Below, piece by piece: positions 17,173 to 25,594 of a DNA stretch of 64,000 bases (positions within the stretch are counted from its first letter, which is position 1; each line of letters opens with the position of its first letter). Made by a program: the position numbers and the translations under genes. Source of the stretch: Clostridium bovifaecis (GTDB lineage: Bacteria; Bacillota; Clostridia; Clostridiales; Clostridiaceae); assembly GCA_009738435.1 (NCBI GenBank), contig CP046522.1, positions 2,759,249 through 2,823,248 on the forward strand. Direction: 5' to 3'. The notes beneath the pieces were generated by a model, which did no database searches, was not told the DNA's origin, and worked only from the letters and a program-made list of their open reading frames with translations.

Positions 17173-18363
17173 TTATTTGAAAAATACCTCCAGAGACCTG
17201 TCAAGTATTCCTGTAAGATATGCTAATATCATTCCATAGTTTGTTATGTTTACATTTTTTTCTTCACAGATATCTATTCTTGTTTGTACTGTCTTCTTGT
17301 TCACCATGCAGGCTCCACAGTGGATAACTAAATCATACTTTTCAATATCTTCTGGAAAGTCATGACCCATTTTAAATTCATAAATAAGCTCTTTTCCTAC
17401 GTGCTTATTTAGCAATTTGGGTATTTTAACTCTTCCTATGTCCTCGTGAGAAGTGTTATGAGTGCAGCTTTCAGATATTAAAATTCTAGAACTTTGGTCT
17501 AATTCTTTTATTTTTGATACTCCCTCAACAAAGGCTTTTAAGTCTCCCTTTTGCCTTGCAAATAGTATAGAAAAGCTGGTTAGCTTAATGTCCTTTGGCA
17601 CAATTTCATTCACCTTTTTAAAAGCTTGCGAATCTGTTACAACTAAATCTACATCCGTAATATCCTGAAGTGCTGCTTCAAGTTCTGTATCCCTTACTAC
17701 ATAGCTTTTTATTCCATGATCTAGACAATCTCTTATAAGCTGCACTTGGGGTAAGATAAGTCTTCCTTTGGGAGCTTCCGAGTCCACTGGTACTACCATG
17801 ATTACTTTTCCGTTATAAGGAACAATATCTCCTACTAGGGTCTCTTCTTCCTCATCTTTCTGAAGTCTTTTTATTAGTTCCAATTTTAACTCAAGTATAC
17901 TTTTCCCTTCTTTTGCAGATATAAAGACAGCATCTTTAAACTTTTGCTTTGCTAGCCTTATGTTCTCTTTATCTGCCTTATCTATTTTATTTACCACGAC
18001 CATATGAGGTATTCTATATTTTTTAAAGTTATTCACAGCTTCCTTGTAATTTTCAACATCTATGTTGTTTATATCCACAACATAGATTGCAAAATCAGTT
18101 TTTTCAAGGGTTTTAAGACTTCTTCTTACTCTAAGCTCTCCAAGTTCACTCTTATCATCAAGACCTGCTGTATCAATGAATAGAACAGGTCCAAATGGAA
18201 TAAGCTCCATAGCCTTGCTTACAGGGTCAGTTGTAGTTCCTTTTATAGAAGATACTAAAGAAATATCCTGCCCTATAATAGCATTTAATAAAGATGATTT
18301 CCCTGAGTTAGTTTTACCGTATATAGCAATATGCTTTCTATTCGCGTTGGGTGTATTATTCAT
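17173..18363 (-). CDS. hydF: [FeFe]-hydrogenase maturation GTPase HydF
   Basis: The 396-residue scaffold protein carries the assembled 2Fe subcluster to apo-hydrogenase. It has a G domain with P-loop GKTNSGKSS (16-24), DTAGLDD and VVNKIDKAD, a dimerisation region, and a C-terminal cluster domain with CTHNTSHED and HCGAC, the CxH...CxxC ligands. It lies 9 bp after hydG on the same strand, and AGGAGG is 5 nt from the start. The gene is intact. The hydrogenase structural genes are not in the window. Confidence 0.96.
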   Translation of the reverse strand: MNNTPNANRKHIAIYGKTNSGKSSLLNAIIGQDISLVSSIKGTTTDPVSKAMELIPFGPVLFIDTAGLDDKSELGELRVRRSLKTLEKTDFAIYVVDINNIDVENYKEAVNNFKKYRIPHMVVVNKIDKADKENIRLAKQKFKDAVFISAKEGKSILELKLELIKRLQKDEEEETLVGDIVPYNGKVIMVVPVDSEAPKGRLILPQVQLIRDCLDHGIKSYVVRDTELEAALQDITDVDLVVTDSQAFKKVNEIVPKDIKLTSFSILFARQKGDLKAFVEGVSKIKELDQSSRILISESCTHNTSHEDIGRVKIPKLLNKHVGKELIYEFKMGHDFPEDIEKYDLVIHCGACMVNKKTVQTRIDICEEKNVNITNYGMILAYLTGILDRSLEVFFK

Positions 18364-18371
18364 TGCTCCTC

Positions 18372-19751
18372 CTATAAATACAAGTCTCTTTCACCACTTT
18401 TTATTCTTTCTATATTATTTGTTACTAAATTTCTAACATCTTCTCTCTTAATCTTCCTTAGTTCCTCTTGAATTAAAGCTTCACCCTTTTGATGAAGTTC
18501 TTCATCCCCATAATCCATTAAAAATTCCATTAATGTCATTAATGCGTTTGGTGTACATACATTTTGAATTTGTCCTGATTTTGCTAGACTCATAAATCTG
18601 TCACCAGTTCTACCTTTTCTGTAGCAGGCAGTGCAATAACTTGGTATATATTGGCTATCAATTAACTCTTTTAGAACCTCTATAGGAGTTCTATGATCTG
18701 CCATTTCAAATTGCTCTACATCATTTTTCCCTTCTTCACGTTCCTTATATCCTCCTACTTCTACGCTAGAACCAGCACTTAATTGAGAAACACCATACTT
18801 TAAGAGTTCTCTTCTCATCTCTGCTGATTCTCTTGTGGACATTATAATTCCAGTAAAAGGTACAGCTATACGGGTAATAGCTACAATTTTCTTAAACATA
18901 TCATCACTAACTAAATGCGGAAAGGCTTTTAAATCAGTCCCTTCAGCCTTCTTAAGTCTTGGAAATGATATAGTGTGGAAGCCTACACCATGTTTTTCTT
19001 CAAGATGTTCATTGTGAAGCATTAAACCTAAAACTTCAAATTTAGGATCTGCAAGTCCAAAAAGTACTCCTGCTCCTACATCATCAATTCCACCTTCCAT
19101 GGCCCTATCAAAGGCAGTTAAATGGTACTCGTAGTCTCCCTTTATGCTGTTAGGATGCATTTTGTTATAGGTTGGCTTATGATAAGTTTCTTGGAATAAT
19201 ATATAGGTTCCTATTTTAGCTTCCTTTAGCTTTTTATAATTTTCCACAGTTGTAGCTGCAATATTTACATTTATTCTTCTAATAATTCCATTGTCATTTT
19301 GAGTACTGTATACAGCATCTATAGCATCTAATATATAGTCAATAGGACAATTTTCTGGATCTTCTCCTGCCTCTAGTGCAAGTCTTTTATGCCCCATTTT
19401 TTCAAGAATTTTAACTTCTTGTTGAATCTCTTCTCTTGTTAGCCTTCTTCTTGCAAATTTATTGTTTTTCTTATATCCACAATAAACGCAGTTGTTTACA
19501 CAGTAATCACTTACATAAAGAGGCGCAAACATAACTATTCTATTTCCATAAATAGATTTTTTAATTTCTCCTGCTATTTTATACATTTCCTTTAATTGCT
19601 CTTCATCTTCAGTCTGAAGAAGAATTGCTATATCCTTATGTGATAAGCCTTTTCGCTCCTCTGCCCTATTTAAAACCGCTTGTATATCCTCCTTAGTTGC
19701 ATTTTTAGCTTCATTTAATAAACTCTCTATATACTCATGATCTATAAACAT
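18372..19751 (-). CDS. hydG: [FeFe]-hydrogenase maturation radical SAM tyrosine lyase HydG
   Basis: HydG cleaves tyrosine to p-cresol and makes the CO/CN-bearing iron synthon for the H cluster. The 459-residue product has the radical SAM motif CVNNCVYC (Cys84, 88, 91), the TIM-barrel segments LEAGEDPENC and LFQETYHKPTYNKMHP, and the C-terminal auxiliary-cluster motif CTACYRKGRTGDRFM followed by a third Cys (IQNVCTPNA). It starts 3 bp after hydE ends. Length fits the family. Confidence 0.96.
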   Translation of the reverse strand: MFIDHEYIESLLNEAKNATKEDIQAVLNRAEERKGLSHKDIAILLQTEDEEQLKEMYKIAGEIKKSIYGNRIVMFAPLYVSDYCVNNCVYCGYKKNNKFARRRLTREEIQQEVKILEKMGHKRLALEAGEDPENCPIDYILDAIDAVYSTQNDNGIIRRINVNIAATTVENYKKLKEAKIGTYILFQETYHKPTYNKMHPNSIKGDYEYHLTAFDRAMEGGIDDVGAGVLFGLADPKFEVLGLMLHNEHLEEKHGVGFHTISFPRLKKAEGTDLKAFPHLVSDDMFKKIVAITRIAVPFTGIIMSTRESAEMRRELLKYGVSQLSAGSSVEVGGYKEREEGKNDVEQFEMADHRTPIEVLKELIDSQYIPSYCTACYRKGRTGDRFMSLAKSGQIQNVCTPNALMTLMEFLMDYGDEELHQKGEALIQEELRKIKREDVRNLVTNNIERIKSGERDLYL

Positions 19752-19754
19752 TAA

Positions 19755-20800
19755 TTATCTTCCCCTCCATAAATTATTGTCTCCTCGAGACATATCTAAA
19801 ACAAATCCGGCATTCTTTATTCTTCCTTCTATGCACATTCTGCACTCAGCAGCTTCATCTCCTGTACATATCTTTCCATCATATAGTGCATATTTTTTTC
19901 TAACTTCAGTAGGAGATAGATTGGGCATTACCACATTCGCCCCCGCCTTTAAACCTTTTTCCCTTCCTGTAGGATCTATAGTGCCAAGGGCCGTAGTTGC
20001 AGGTAAAAGAACATCTGGTAAAAGTAACCTTACAAGAGCCACCATCAATATTGTAGTTTCTACTGTTCCTCTACCTTCATTAGCAAGAGGGGTGTCCTTT
20101 TGTGGTATAAATGGTCCTATTCCAACCATATCTGGCTGCAGCTCCTTTAAAAATAAAAGGTCATTAACATAGTCCTGATTACTTTGATCTGGAAGTCCTA
20201 CCATAAAACCCGCTCCTACTTGATAACCAATATCCTTCAAATCTCTCAAGCATCTTTTTCTATTCTCAAAACTCATATCCGGATGAAGCCTTTCATACAA
20301 CTCTCTTGTGGCAGTCTCATGTCTTAAAAGATATCTGTCTGCTCCTGCATCATAATACTTTTTATAAGATTCATAAGACTTCTCACCTATAGAAAGAGTT
20401 ACAGCACAATCAGGAAATATCTTTTTATCTCCTTTACTATTTCTACAATTCTCTCGTCGGTATAGAAAGGATCTTCTCCTCCTTGAAGCACGAAGGTTTT
20501 ATATCCTAGTCTATATCCTTCCTTGCAAGCACTCAGAATTTCCTCTAAAGACAGTCTGTACCTATCGGCATTTTTATTTAATCCTCTTATTCCGCAGTAA
20601 ACACAATTATTTTTACAGTAATTAGTGAACTCGATAAGTCCCCTTGGATATACCTTATTTCCATAGTGCTTCATTCTTGTTTCGTTAGACTTTCTTATTA
20701 AATAAGCAATATCATCTTCACTCATGTTATCTAATAAATTTAAAAGTTCTTCTCTGCTTAAATTGCTATGTTTATATAGTTTATCAATTAGTTTTCTCAT
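19755..20800 (-). CDS. hydE: [FeFe]-hydrogenase maturation radical SAM protein HydE, split by a one-base frameshift
   Basis: Two frames cover one HydE. The N-terminal part (20800-20399) has CKNNCVYC (Cys62, 66, 69) and VLQGGEDPF, then stops after EIKRYFLIVL. Downstream in another frame the protein continues as IFPDCAVTLSIGEKSYESY, then DAGADRYLLRHETA and LYERLHPDMSF to the normal C-terminus. Adding one A to the five-A run at about 20432 restores a 348-residue protein, the normal length. HydE is needed together with intact hydG and hydF, so a homopolymer sequencing error is more likely than loss. Confidence 0.9.
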
Positions 20801-20803
20801 AGG

Positions 20804-21055
20804 TTATATCTCTTTCTTTGATATTGAAGTTTTAACTGTAACATTTGGGATATTACCTAGTTTTCCAGTGAGACTATTTATATCATTTAATTCTCCAACT
20901 ACAGTAATACATATTACCGCTATTCCTTCTTCTTCAAAAGGAATACCCATTCTTCCTTTAATAATTCCTTTAAAAGAAGATACTATTTCATTAAATTCCT
21001 TTTGACACTCTTTAGGTTCTTCTAAAATGGCACTTATGACACCAATTTTTTTCAT
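20804..21055 (-). CDS. Iron-only hydrogenase system regulator (TM1266 family)
   Basis: The 83-residue protein has an ACT-like small-ligand fold found beside hyd genes (MKKIGVISAILEEP, GIIKGRMGIPFEEEGIAVIC, GKLGNIPNVTVKTSIS). A start six codons upstream is open, but its first codons form the GGAGG ribosome site of the inner ATG at 21055, which I use. It is the first gene of the operon with hydE, hydG and hydF. A regulatory role is suggested only by the family's genomic association. Confidence 0.85.
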   Translation of the reverse strand: MKKIGVISAILEEPKECQKEFNEIVSSFKGIIKGRMGIPFEEEGIAVICITVVGELNDINSLTGKLGNIPNVTVKTSISKKEI

Positions 21056-21141
21056 TGAATATGCCTCCTCCAAAAGTATGTACTATCATAACATAACTTA
21101 CAAATCGCCTAAAACTAGGGTAATCTGTAAATTTGGTAAAA

Positions 21142-21425
21142 ATAAAAAACTTTCCCCGAAAGGAAAGTTTAATTCACATAACAAATAGAACTCTGGGTTC
21201 TCCAAAGCTATAGCTGTCCTATAAATTATATTTCCTTTCAGATTAGATTTCTCTTTTCTGTTAGGTTCAGGATATACTTAAAGCAGATATTTTTCTTAGT
21301 CCATTTCACTAAGAAGTCAGAACAAATACTTAAAGATTCCTCTCTAAACATTTGAATCTTATTCTATATCTGCGTTCTAAATCAATGTCGTTTTTTACAT
21401 CCATTTAAAATTTTTTTAATGCCTT
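21142..21425 (-). ncRNA. Candidate structured RNA (riboswitch-like leader or independent ncRNA) ahead of the hydrogenase maturation operon
   Basis: A strong promoter (21432-21461) is followed by about 280 nt without a gene and then an intrinsic terminator (stem 21147-21155 with 21162-21170, six U on the minus strand). Inside, an 8-bp helix (21283-21290 with 21366-21373) closes two hairpins: 21333-21339 with 21354-21360, and 21293-21300 with 21308-21315. That is a three-way junction. A further hairpin involves CTTTGG and CCAGAG near 21190-21210. I match it to no known class. It may be a terminated leader of the TM1266-hydEGF operon, whose first start is 87 nt past the terminator. Confidence 0.5.
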
Positions 21426-21431
21426 AAGTAT

Positions 21432-21461
21432 ATTGTATTAATTCCGATACATGTTTGTCAA
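21432..21461 (-). promoter_or_regulatory. Strong sigma-A-type promoter
   Basis: Minus-strand TTGACA (21456-21461) and TACAAT (21432-21437) are separated by 18 bp, immediately upstream of the structured RNA candidate. Confidence 0.7.
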
Positions 21462-21505
21462 GAATTTACATAATAAAATTGTCAATATTTTTATTGATAC
21501 TTCCT

Positions 21506-22045
21506 CTATAAGTTTATATTTTCAAACTCATATAGCTTACCGTTTCTAGCTTTCAAAAACTTATTTCCTTTAAACCCTTTTCTCAGCAGTATTCTTTCTA
21601 TCTCATATAGAGTACCTGCATGACTTACTATTAAAATGTTACTGTCCTTTTCTTTTAATATAACATCTAAAATATCATTTATTCTTTGTAGAGTTACTTT
21701 TCTTGCTTCAGGTTGAGAAATATGATTTCTTGTCCAAGCAATTCTATTTAATATAGCCCAAAGATGATAGGGCAGCTTAATTTTTGTATTGATCCTCGCA
21801 GAGAAAGGAATTTCTACTAACTTATCTGTTATTATAATTTCCCCATGATATATTGTCTTTGCGGTTATGATTGCCCTACTTAAACTACTGCAGTAACACT
21901 TATCCCATTCTTTATCAATTACAACCTCATTTTCTATTATTCCAGCTTCATCGTACTTAGTCATGTATTTATTGTATTCGTCTGAAGTCATAAAAGGCTC
22001 TCTTTTTAAATTCACCTTAAAATGTCTTACAAGTCCTATCTTCAT
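21506..22045 (-). CDS. Histidine phosphatase family protein (phosphoglycerate-mutase-like)
   Basis: The 179-residue protein has the catalytic N-terminal LVRHFKV (the usual RHG is RHF here), SSLSRAIITAKTI with the conserved Arg, a Glu in the LVEIPF segment, and the second His in ILIVSHAGTLYE. This is the branch-2-like minimal phosphatase fold. The substrate is unknown. AGATGGAGATAGAAG precedes the ATG. It sits alone between the Ter operon and the structured RNA. Confidence 0.88.
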   Translation of the reverse strand: MKIGLVRHFKVNLKREPFMTSDEYNKYMTKYDEAGIIENEVVIDKEWDKCYCSSLSRAIITAKTIYHGEIIITDKLVEIPFSARINTKIKLPYHLWAILNRIAWTRNHISQPEARKVTLQRINDILDVILKEKDSNILIVSHAGTLYEIERILLRKGFKGNKFLKARNGKLYEFENINL

Positions 22046-22204
22046 CTTCTATCTCCATCTTTAATTTAAATAAATATTTTCCATACAATGTATATACTTC
22101 GTAGAATTTTAAAAAATATTCATTCAATATAATTCTTAATCATACTTAGTATTCTGTCATGATAACTGCAACTGCATACTTTTTAATTCTTCTCAAGCTC
22201 ATAA

Positions 22205-22231
22205 AAGCACCCGCATTTTCTGCGGGTGCTT
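22205..22231 (-). terminator. Terminator at the end of the Ter/Hsp70 locus
   Basis: A GC-rich 11-bp perfect stem (22205-22215 with 22221-22231) with a 5-nt loop lies just past the stop of the vWA-TerD gene. Confidence 0.85.
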
Positions 22232-22237
22232 AGTAAT

Positions 22238-23545
22238 TTAATCTGCGTCGACCCCATAGTAATCACATAGCGCTTTTAAGCCTCCGGCAAATCCACTTCC
22301 TATCGGACTCACCTTCCACTCATTTTTGTACCTATATATTTCCGCTACTACTACAGCGTTTTCCATATTTAAATTTTCATTAAACTTATAGCTAAATATT
22401 TCAGCCATTTTTTCTCCATCGATTATTTTAAAGTATCCTTTTGACATCATCTTAAAAGACTGCTTTCTTTTATCAGCTTCATCAATAGTTATTGTAAAAG
22501 CTAACTTCTCTATATTTGATGGTATTCTTTTTAAATCCAGCTGAATCATGTCCTTAAACATGTCTTTTAACCCTGTGCCATGGTCTGCTTTTATTTCAAT
22601 TCCTCCATCTGCACTTCTTGGATTGTTATAGAATATCACATTATCATCCTCTGTTTTTTTATTTACATCCATCATAAATATAGACGTATCAATATCTACA
22701 GCCTGACCTTGTGTATTTACCTCCCAGTCAATTCCTACTAATAACTTAGATAAGTTCGGTATAGTTTGGGTTAAACTCATCTTCTGCCCCCTTTGTATCT
22801 CTTTAGAATATGATTTATTTAAGGTAGGCTTTATTACAGGAGTATTAACAAGTCCCTTTTGTCTTGCTTGATTTAACCAAATTGGATACTCATTCATCAA
22901 TCTTGCGTATAACTTTTCATCTGAAATTCTATCTATATCGTTTACCTCAAAGAAATTAGCATTATCTAAATATCTTCCTGATAAATCATCTAATTCTTTC
23001 AAGAAGCTGAATCTTTCATTACCTATGCCTATAAACTGTATGAATACATTTTCACGTGATAAGTATCTAACTATTCTTTCTGTTTCATACTCATCAAAAT
23101 TATCTCCATCTGTTAAAAATATTACATAGGTAGGATATTCCTTGCTTGGCTCATCCTCAACATACTTTTCTAATATTCTCTCAAGAGGCGGCGCATAGTA
23201 TGTTGCTTCTCCTAGAAAATAAGGCATTACTTCATTATTAACATATCCGTATATATTATCCATAGTGACAGGCTCTAAGTCTTCTACATCATTCGAAAAT
23301 TGAAACATATCAAGCTCACCATTATCATCAAACTCTAATGCTAATGGCAATATTCTCTCAATGATATTCTGAGCCTTTCCACTAGTAAAATAGCTATACA
23401 TGCTTCCAGAAGTATCTATAATAAACGCTACCCTGGCTTTTTCTCCACTTAGCTTCTTTTTCTCAAGACACACCTTTAATGTATTTTTACTTAGATTAAT
23501 CTTGTTTATAGTCTGCTCTTTAGATAGATTAACTGTATAACCCAT
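22238..23545 (-). CDS. vWA-TerD fusion protein (TerF/TerY-like)
   Basis: The 435-residue cytoplasmic protein joins a von Willebrand A domain (about 30-215) to a TerD domain (about 250-433). The vWA part has the metal site DTSGSMYS and TDGDNFDEYE. The TerD part has LLVGIDWEVNTQGQ, DTSIFMMDVN, VIFYNNPRSADGG and the C-terminal VGSGFAGGLKAL-like end (IGSGFAGGLKALCDYYG). TerD domains bind Ca2+ and Ter systems act in tellurite, phage and envelope stress; the vWA domain is usually the hub that binds partners. It is the last gene of the locus, 41 bp after the TerA-like gene. Confidence 0.9.
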   Translation of the reverse strand: MGYTVNLSKEQTINKINLSKNTLKVCLEKKKLSGEKARVAFIIDTSGSMYSYFTSGKAQNIIERILPLALEFDDNGELDMFQFSNDVEDLEPVTMDNIYGYVNNEVMPYFLGEATYYAPPLERILEKYVEDEPSKEYPTYVIFLTDGDNFDEYETERIVRYLSRENVFIQFIGIGNERFSFLKELDDLSGRYLDNANFFEVNDIDRISDEKLYARLMNEYPIWLNQARQKGLVNTPVIKPTLNKSYSKEIQRGQKMSLTQTIPNLSKLLVGIDWEVNTQGQAVDIDTSIFMMDVNKKTEDDNVIFYNNPRSADGGIEIKADHGTGLKDMFKDMIQLDLKRIPSNIEKLAFTITIDEADKRKQSFKMMSKGYFKIIDGEKMAEIFSYKFNENLNMENAVVVAEIYRYKNEWKVSPIGSGFAGGLKALCDYYGVDAD

Positions 23546-23586
23546 ACCTATAATTTCCTCTCAATCTTCAAACTAGTTAAAGTATG

Positions 23587-24204
23587 TTATTTTCTTCCAG
23601 ATTTCCATTTCATTCCCCAACCAAAGTCTCTGTCCATGGCTTCATGGCCCTTATAGTATTTAACAATCTTTTCAAAGCTGAAGGTTTCATCATTTTGATT
23701 TGTTAATAGAGCTATAGCACACATGATTTTTCCGTTATCATGTTCGTCCATTTTAACTACTATGTCCTCACCATTAGGTTGTTTTAATGTAACTATCCCA
23801 TCTGCTTGAGACCAATTGGGTACTCCTTCATATATAAATGTATAAACTAATATTCTCTTAATATCAGCTACCTTATCTCCGTTAATTCTTAAATTCTCTC
23901 CAGTTGAATTAGCTCCAGTTCTATCATCACCATCAAGCTGAATATATGGCGGATTATTTAAAGAACCAAAAGCATTTCCCAAAGCTTGTACAGCTCCCTT
24001 ACTGCCATCCTTTAGTTCATATAAACATCCTAAGTCTAAATCTATAGAACTATTGCCACCACCTAATAGCTTTGAGAAAAATCCTTTATTTGCTTGTACA
24101 ATCTTTTGGTTCCAATTAAGATTTACAGTTATTTGACCTAAACTCTTTCTTACATCCTTAGTCAGTACTATTTTTTCTCCACGTTTTTTTAACTCTATTG
24201 CCAT
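23587..24204 (-). CDS. TerD-superfamily protein, TerA-like
   Basis: The 205-residue protein has a Ter-type beta-sandwich pattern: VNLNWNQK near the N-terminus, IDLDLGCLYELKDG, YIQLDGDDRTG and a distinctive C-terminus (MDRDFGWGMKW). Proteins of this kind are annotated as TerA-like tellurium resistance proteins. The AGGAGG at the end of a six-codon upstream extension is the RBS of the ATG at 24204, chosen as start. It lies between the repeat-filled spacer and the vWA-TerD gene on the same strand. Confidence 0.85.
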   Translation of the reverse strand: MAIELKKRGEKIVLTKDVRKSLGQITVNLNWNQKIVQANKGFFSKLLGGGNSSIDLDLGCLYELKDGSKGAVQALGNAFGSLNNPPYIQLDGDDRTGANSTGENLRINGDKVADIKRILVYTFIYEGVPNWSQADGIVTLKQPNGEDIVVKMDEHDNGKIMCAIALLTNQNDETFSFEKIVKYYKGHEAMDRDFGWGMKWKSGRK

Positions 24205-24230
24205 CTCTTTATTCCTCCTCATTTATTCAA

Positions 24231-24272
24231 TAACCAGTAACCAGTAACCAGTAACCAGTAACCAGTAACCAG
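24231..24272. repeat. Six perfect tandem copies of TAACCAG
   Basis: The 7-bp unit is repeated exactly six times just upstream of the TerA-like gene. The same unit forms the ends of the element at 11196-11361. There are no spacers, so this is not a CRISPR array. Confidence 0.95.
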
Positions 24273-24283
24273 CTCGATTTTAA

Positions 24284-24450
24284 ATTGACAATTGAGAATT
24301 GACAATTTAAAATGAATGTTGTTTTTCTTGCAGAAAAACTTAAACTTATAAAAGAACTATTTAAAAATTGTCAATATTACTTTTATATTCTCTTAATTTA
24401 AGTTTTGCATCAGCAAAACATCCATAATTGTCAATTGTCCATTGTCAATT
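24284..24450. repeat. Miniature element with TTGACAAT-type terminal inverted repeats
   Basis: The left end (24284-24308) has repeated ATTGACAATTGA units and the right end (24426-24450) is their inverted form. Just inside the right end lies the 22-nt hairpin core at 24401-24422, which matches the one at 11303-11324 with a single C/T difference. No frame is seen. Right of it, AAACTTTA-like units occur at about 24465-24495. Confidence 0.65.
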
Positions 24451-24504
24451 ATTTTGTGTTTTCCACTTTAAACTCTACACTGTAAACTTTAAACTAATTT
24501 CTAA

Positions 24505-24551
24505 CTTAACATTTGGTGCCTTAACATTTGGTGCCTGGCACCGAATGTTAA
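24505..24551. repeat. Tandem 15-mer followed by its inverted copy (GGTGCC/GGCACC hairpin)
   Basis: TTAACATTTGGTGCC occurs twice in tandem (24506-24520, 24521-24535) and is followed by its inverse (24537-24551), with one G-U pair and one loop base. It lies right after the DUF4236-TPR stop codon and may end or weaken transcription, although there is no U-tract. Confidence 0.75.
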
Positions 24552-24562
24552 GTGATTAATTA

Positions 24563-25576
24563 CTAGAGATTAAGTTTTTGTGCAACGTCTTCATATCCTG
24601 GTTCTTGTGCAAATATGAATTCATAGTCCTTTCTTGCCTTTGCTTGTTGTCCAAGTTCTTCGTACATTTGACCTCTTAAATATCTAATATCAAGCATTAA
24701 CTCTTCTGGTCTATCTTTTTTCTTCCTAATAAGCTTTGATAGTTCATCCACGGCTGGTGCTACTAGATTTAACCTATATAGTGCATAACTTCTTAGATAA
24801 AGTATGTTAGTATCTATAGGGGTATCATTTTCTACATCCTTTGTTATCTCTATGATTTCCTTTAGTATCTGTGCAGTAGCTTTGCTGTCTACTGATACTA
24901 AGTCTATTAAAGAAAGGCAGACTATCTTATCACTAGAGTTTTCATTCCATATTTCTTCTAAGACTTTTAACGCCTCTTCGTATTTTCCCTGCTTTTGATA
25001 TGCTTCTGCACAACATAGAGCAAGACCTCTTTTATCTATCTTTATAGGAGCTTCTATATAATCCGTTACCTCAAGAAGTATTTCAAGATTATTATCTATC
25101 TTACTAGCTATCTGTCCTAATTTACTTATATATGCTTTGCATCTATTAAAATATCCTTCTGCTTCAGAATGCTTTCCTTCTCCTAAAGAAATAAATCCAG
25201 CCATAAAGTAACCATCACTACTGTTTGAATCTAAAAAGTTTCTCTTTGCAGTAATGACATCACCTTGCAGAAATACAGTTAATCCACTGCTGAATTTCTT
25301 TTCTTCTCCTGACATAAATAGCTGAGAGAAAAATCCACTTTGCGCATTTGGCAAAGGTTGTCTATAGTTATTATTACTGCTGCTATTTTTCTTATTTGGT
25401 TTTGAAGTAGTATAATAAATCCCAGTGCCTGGTATGCTAAAAGTTGTTCTAGTTCCCTTTGGTCCTATACTATACTTCATACCCTTCGGACCTATAGATA
25501 AGGATGGACCTGATTTGCTTAAATTTAGAGATACCCCTGGCATTATATTTATTCTTTTATAAAATCTAAAACCCAT
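24563..25576 (-). CDS. DUF4236 and TPR-repeat protein
   Basis: The 337-residue protein opens with a DUF4236 domain (GFRFYKRINIMPGVSLNLSK, SIGPKG repeated, IPGTGIYY; residues 1-57), then a Ser/Asn-rich linker and about 230 residues of helical repeats with TPR spacing (for example CCAEAYQKQGKYEEALKVLE and YLRGQMYEELGQQAKARKDY). TPRs bind other proteins, often Hsp70 or Hsp90 tails, although these Hsp70s have no EEVD-like tail. It starts 18 bp after the fourth Hsp70 and is part of the same operon. Function unknown; a co-chaperone or adaptor role is inference. Confidence 0.85.
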   Translation of the reverse strand: MGFRFYKRINIMPGVSLNLSKSGPSLSIGPKGMKYSIGPKGTRTTFSIPGTGIYYTTSKPNKKNSSSNNNYRQPLPNAQSGFFSQLFMSGEEKKFSSGLTVFLQGDVITAKRNFLDSNSSDGYFMAGFISLGEGKHSEAEGYFNRCKAYISKLGQIASKIDNNLEILLEVTDYIEAPIKIDKRGLALCCAEAYQKQGKYEEALKVLEEIWNENSSDKIVCLSLIDLVSVDSKATAQILKEIIEITKDVENDTPIDTNILYLRSYALYRLNLVAPAVDELSKLIRKKKDRPEELMLDIRYLRGQMYEELGQQAKARKDYEFIFAQEPGYEDVAQKLNL

Positions 25577-25594
25577 ATCCCACCTCCGCTCATC

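Noticed and set aside
21142..21425. Known riboswitch or housekeeping RNA (T-box, SAM, TPP, cobalamin, c-di-GMP, 6S, SRP) for the hyd leader
   Set aside because: None of the conserved cores I know were found; left as unassigned.
24231..24272. Regular direct repeats that could suggest a CRISPR array
   Set aside because: Repeat unit is 7 bp with no spacers, and no cas genes are present.
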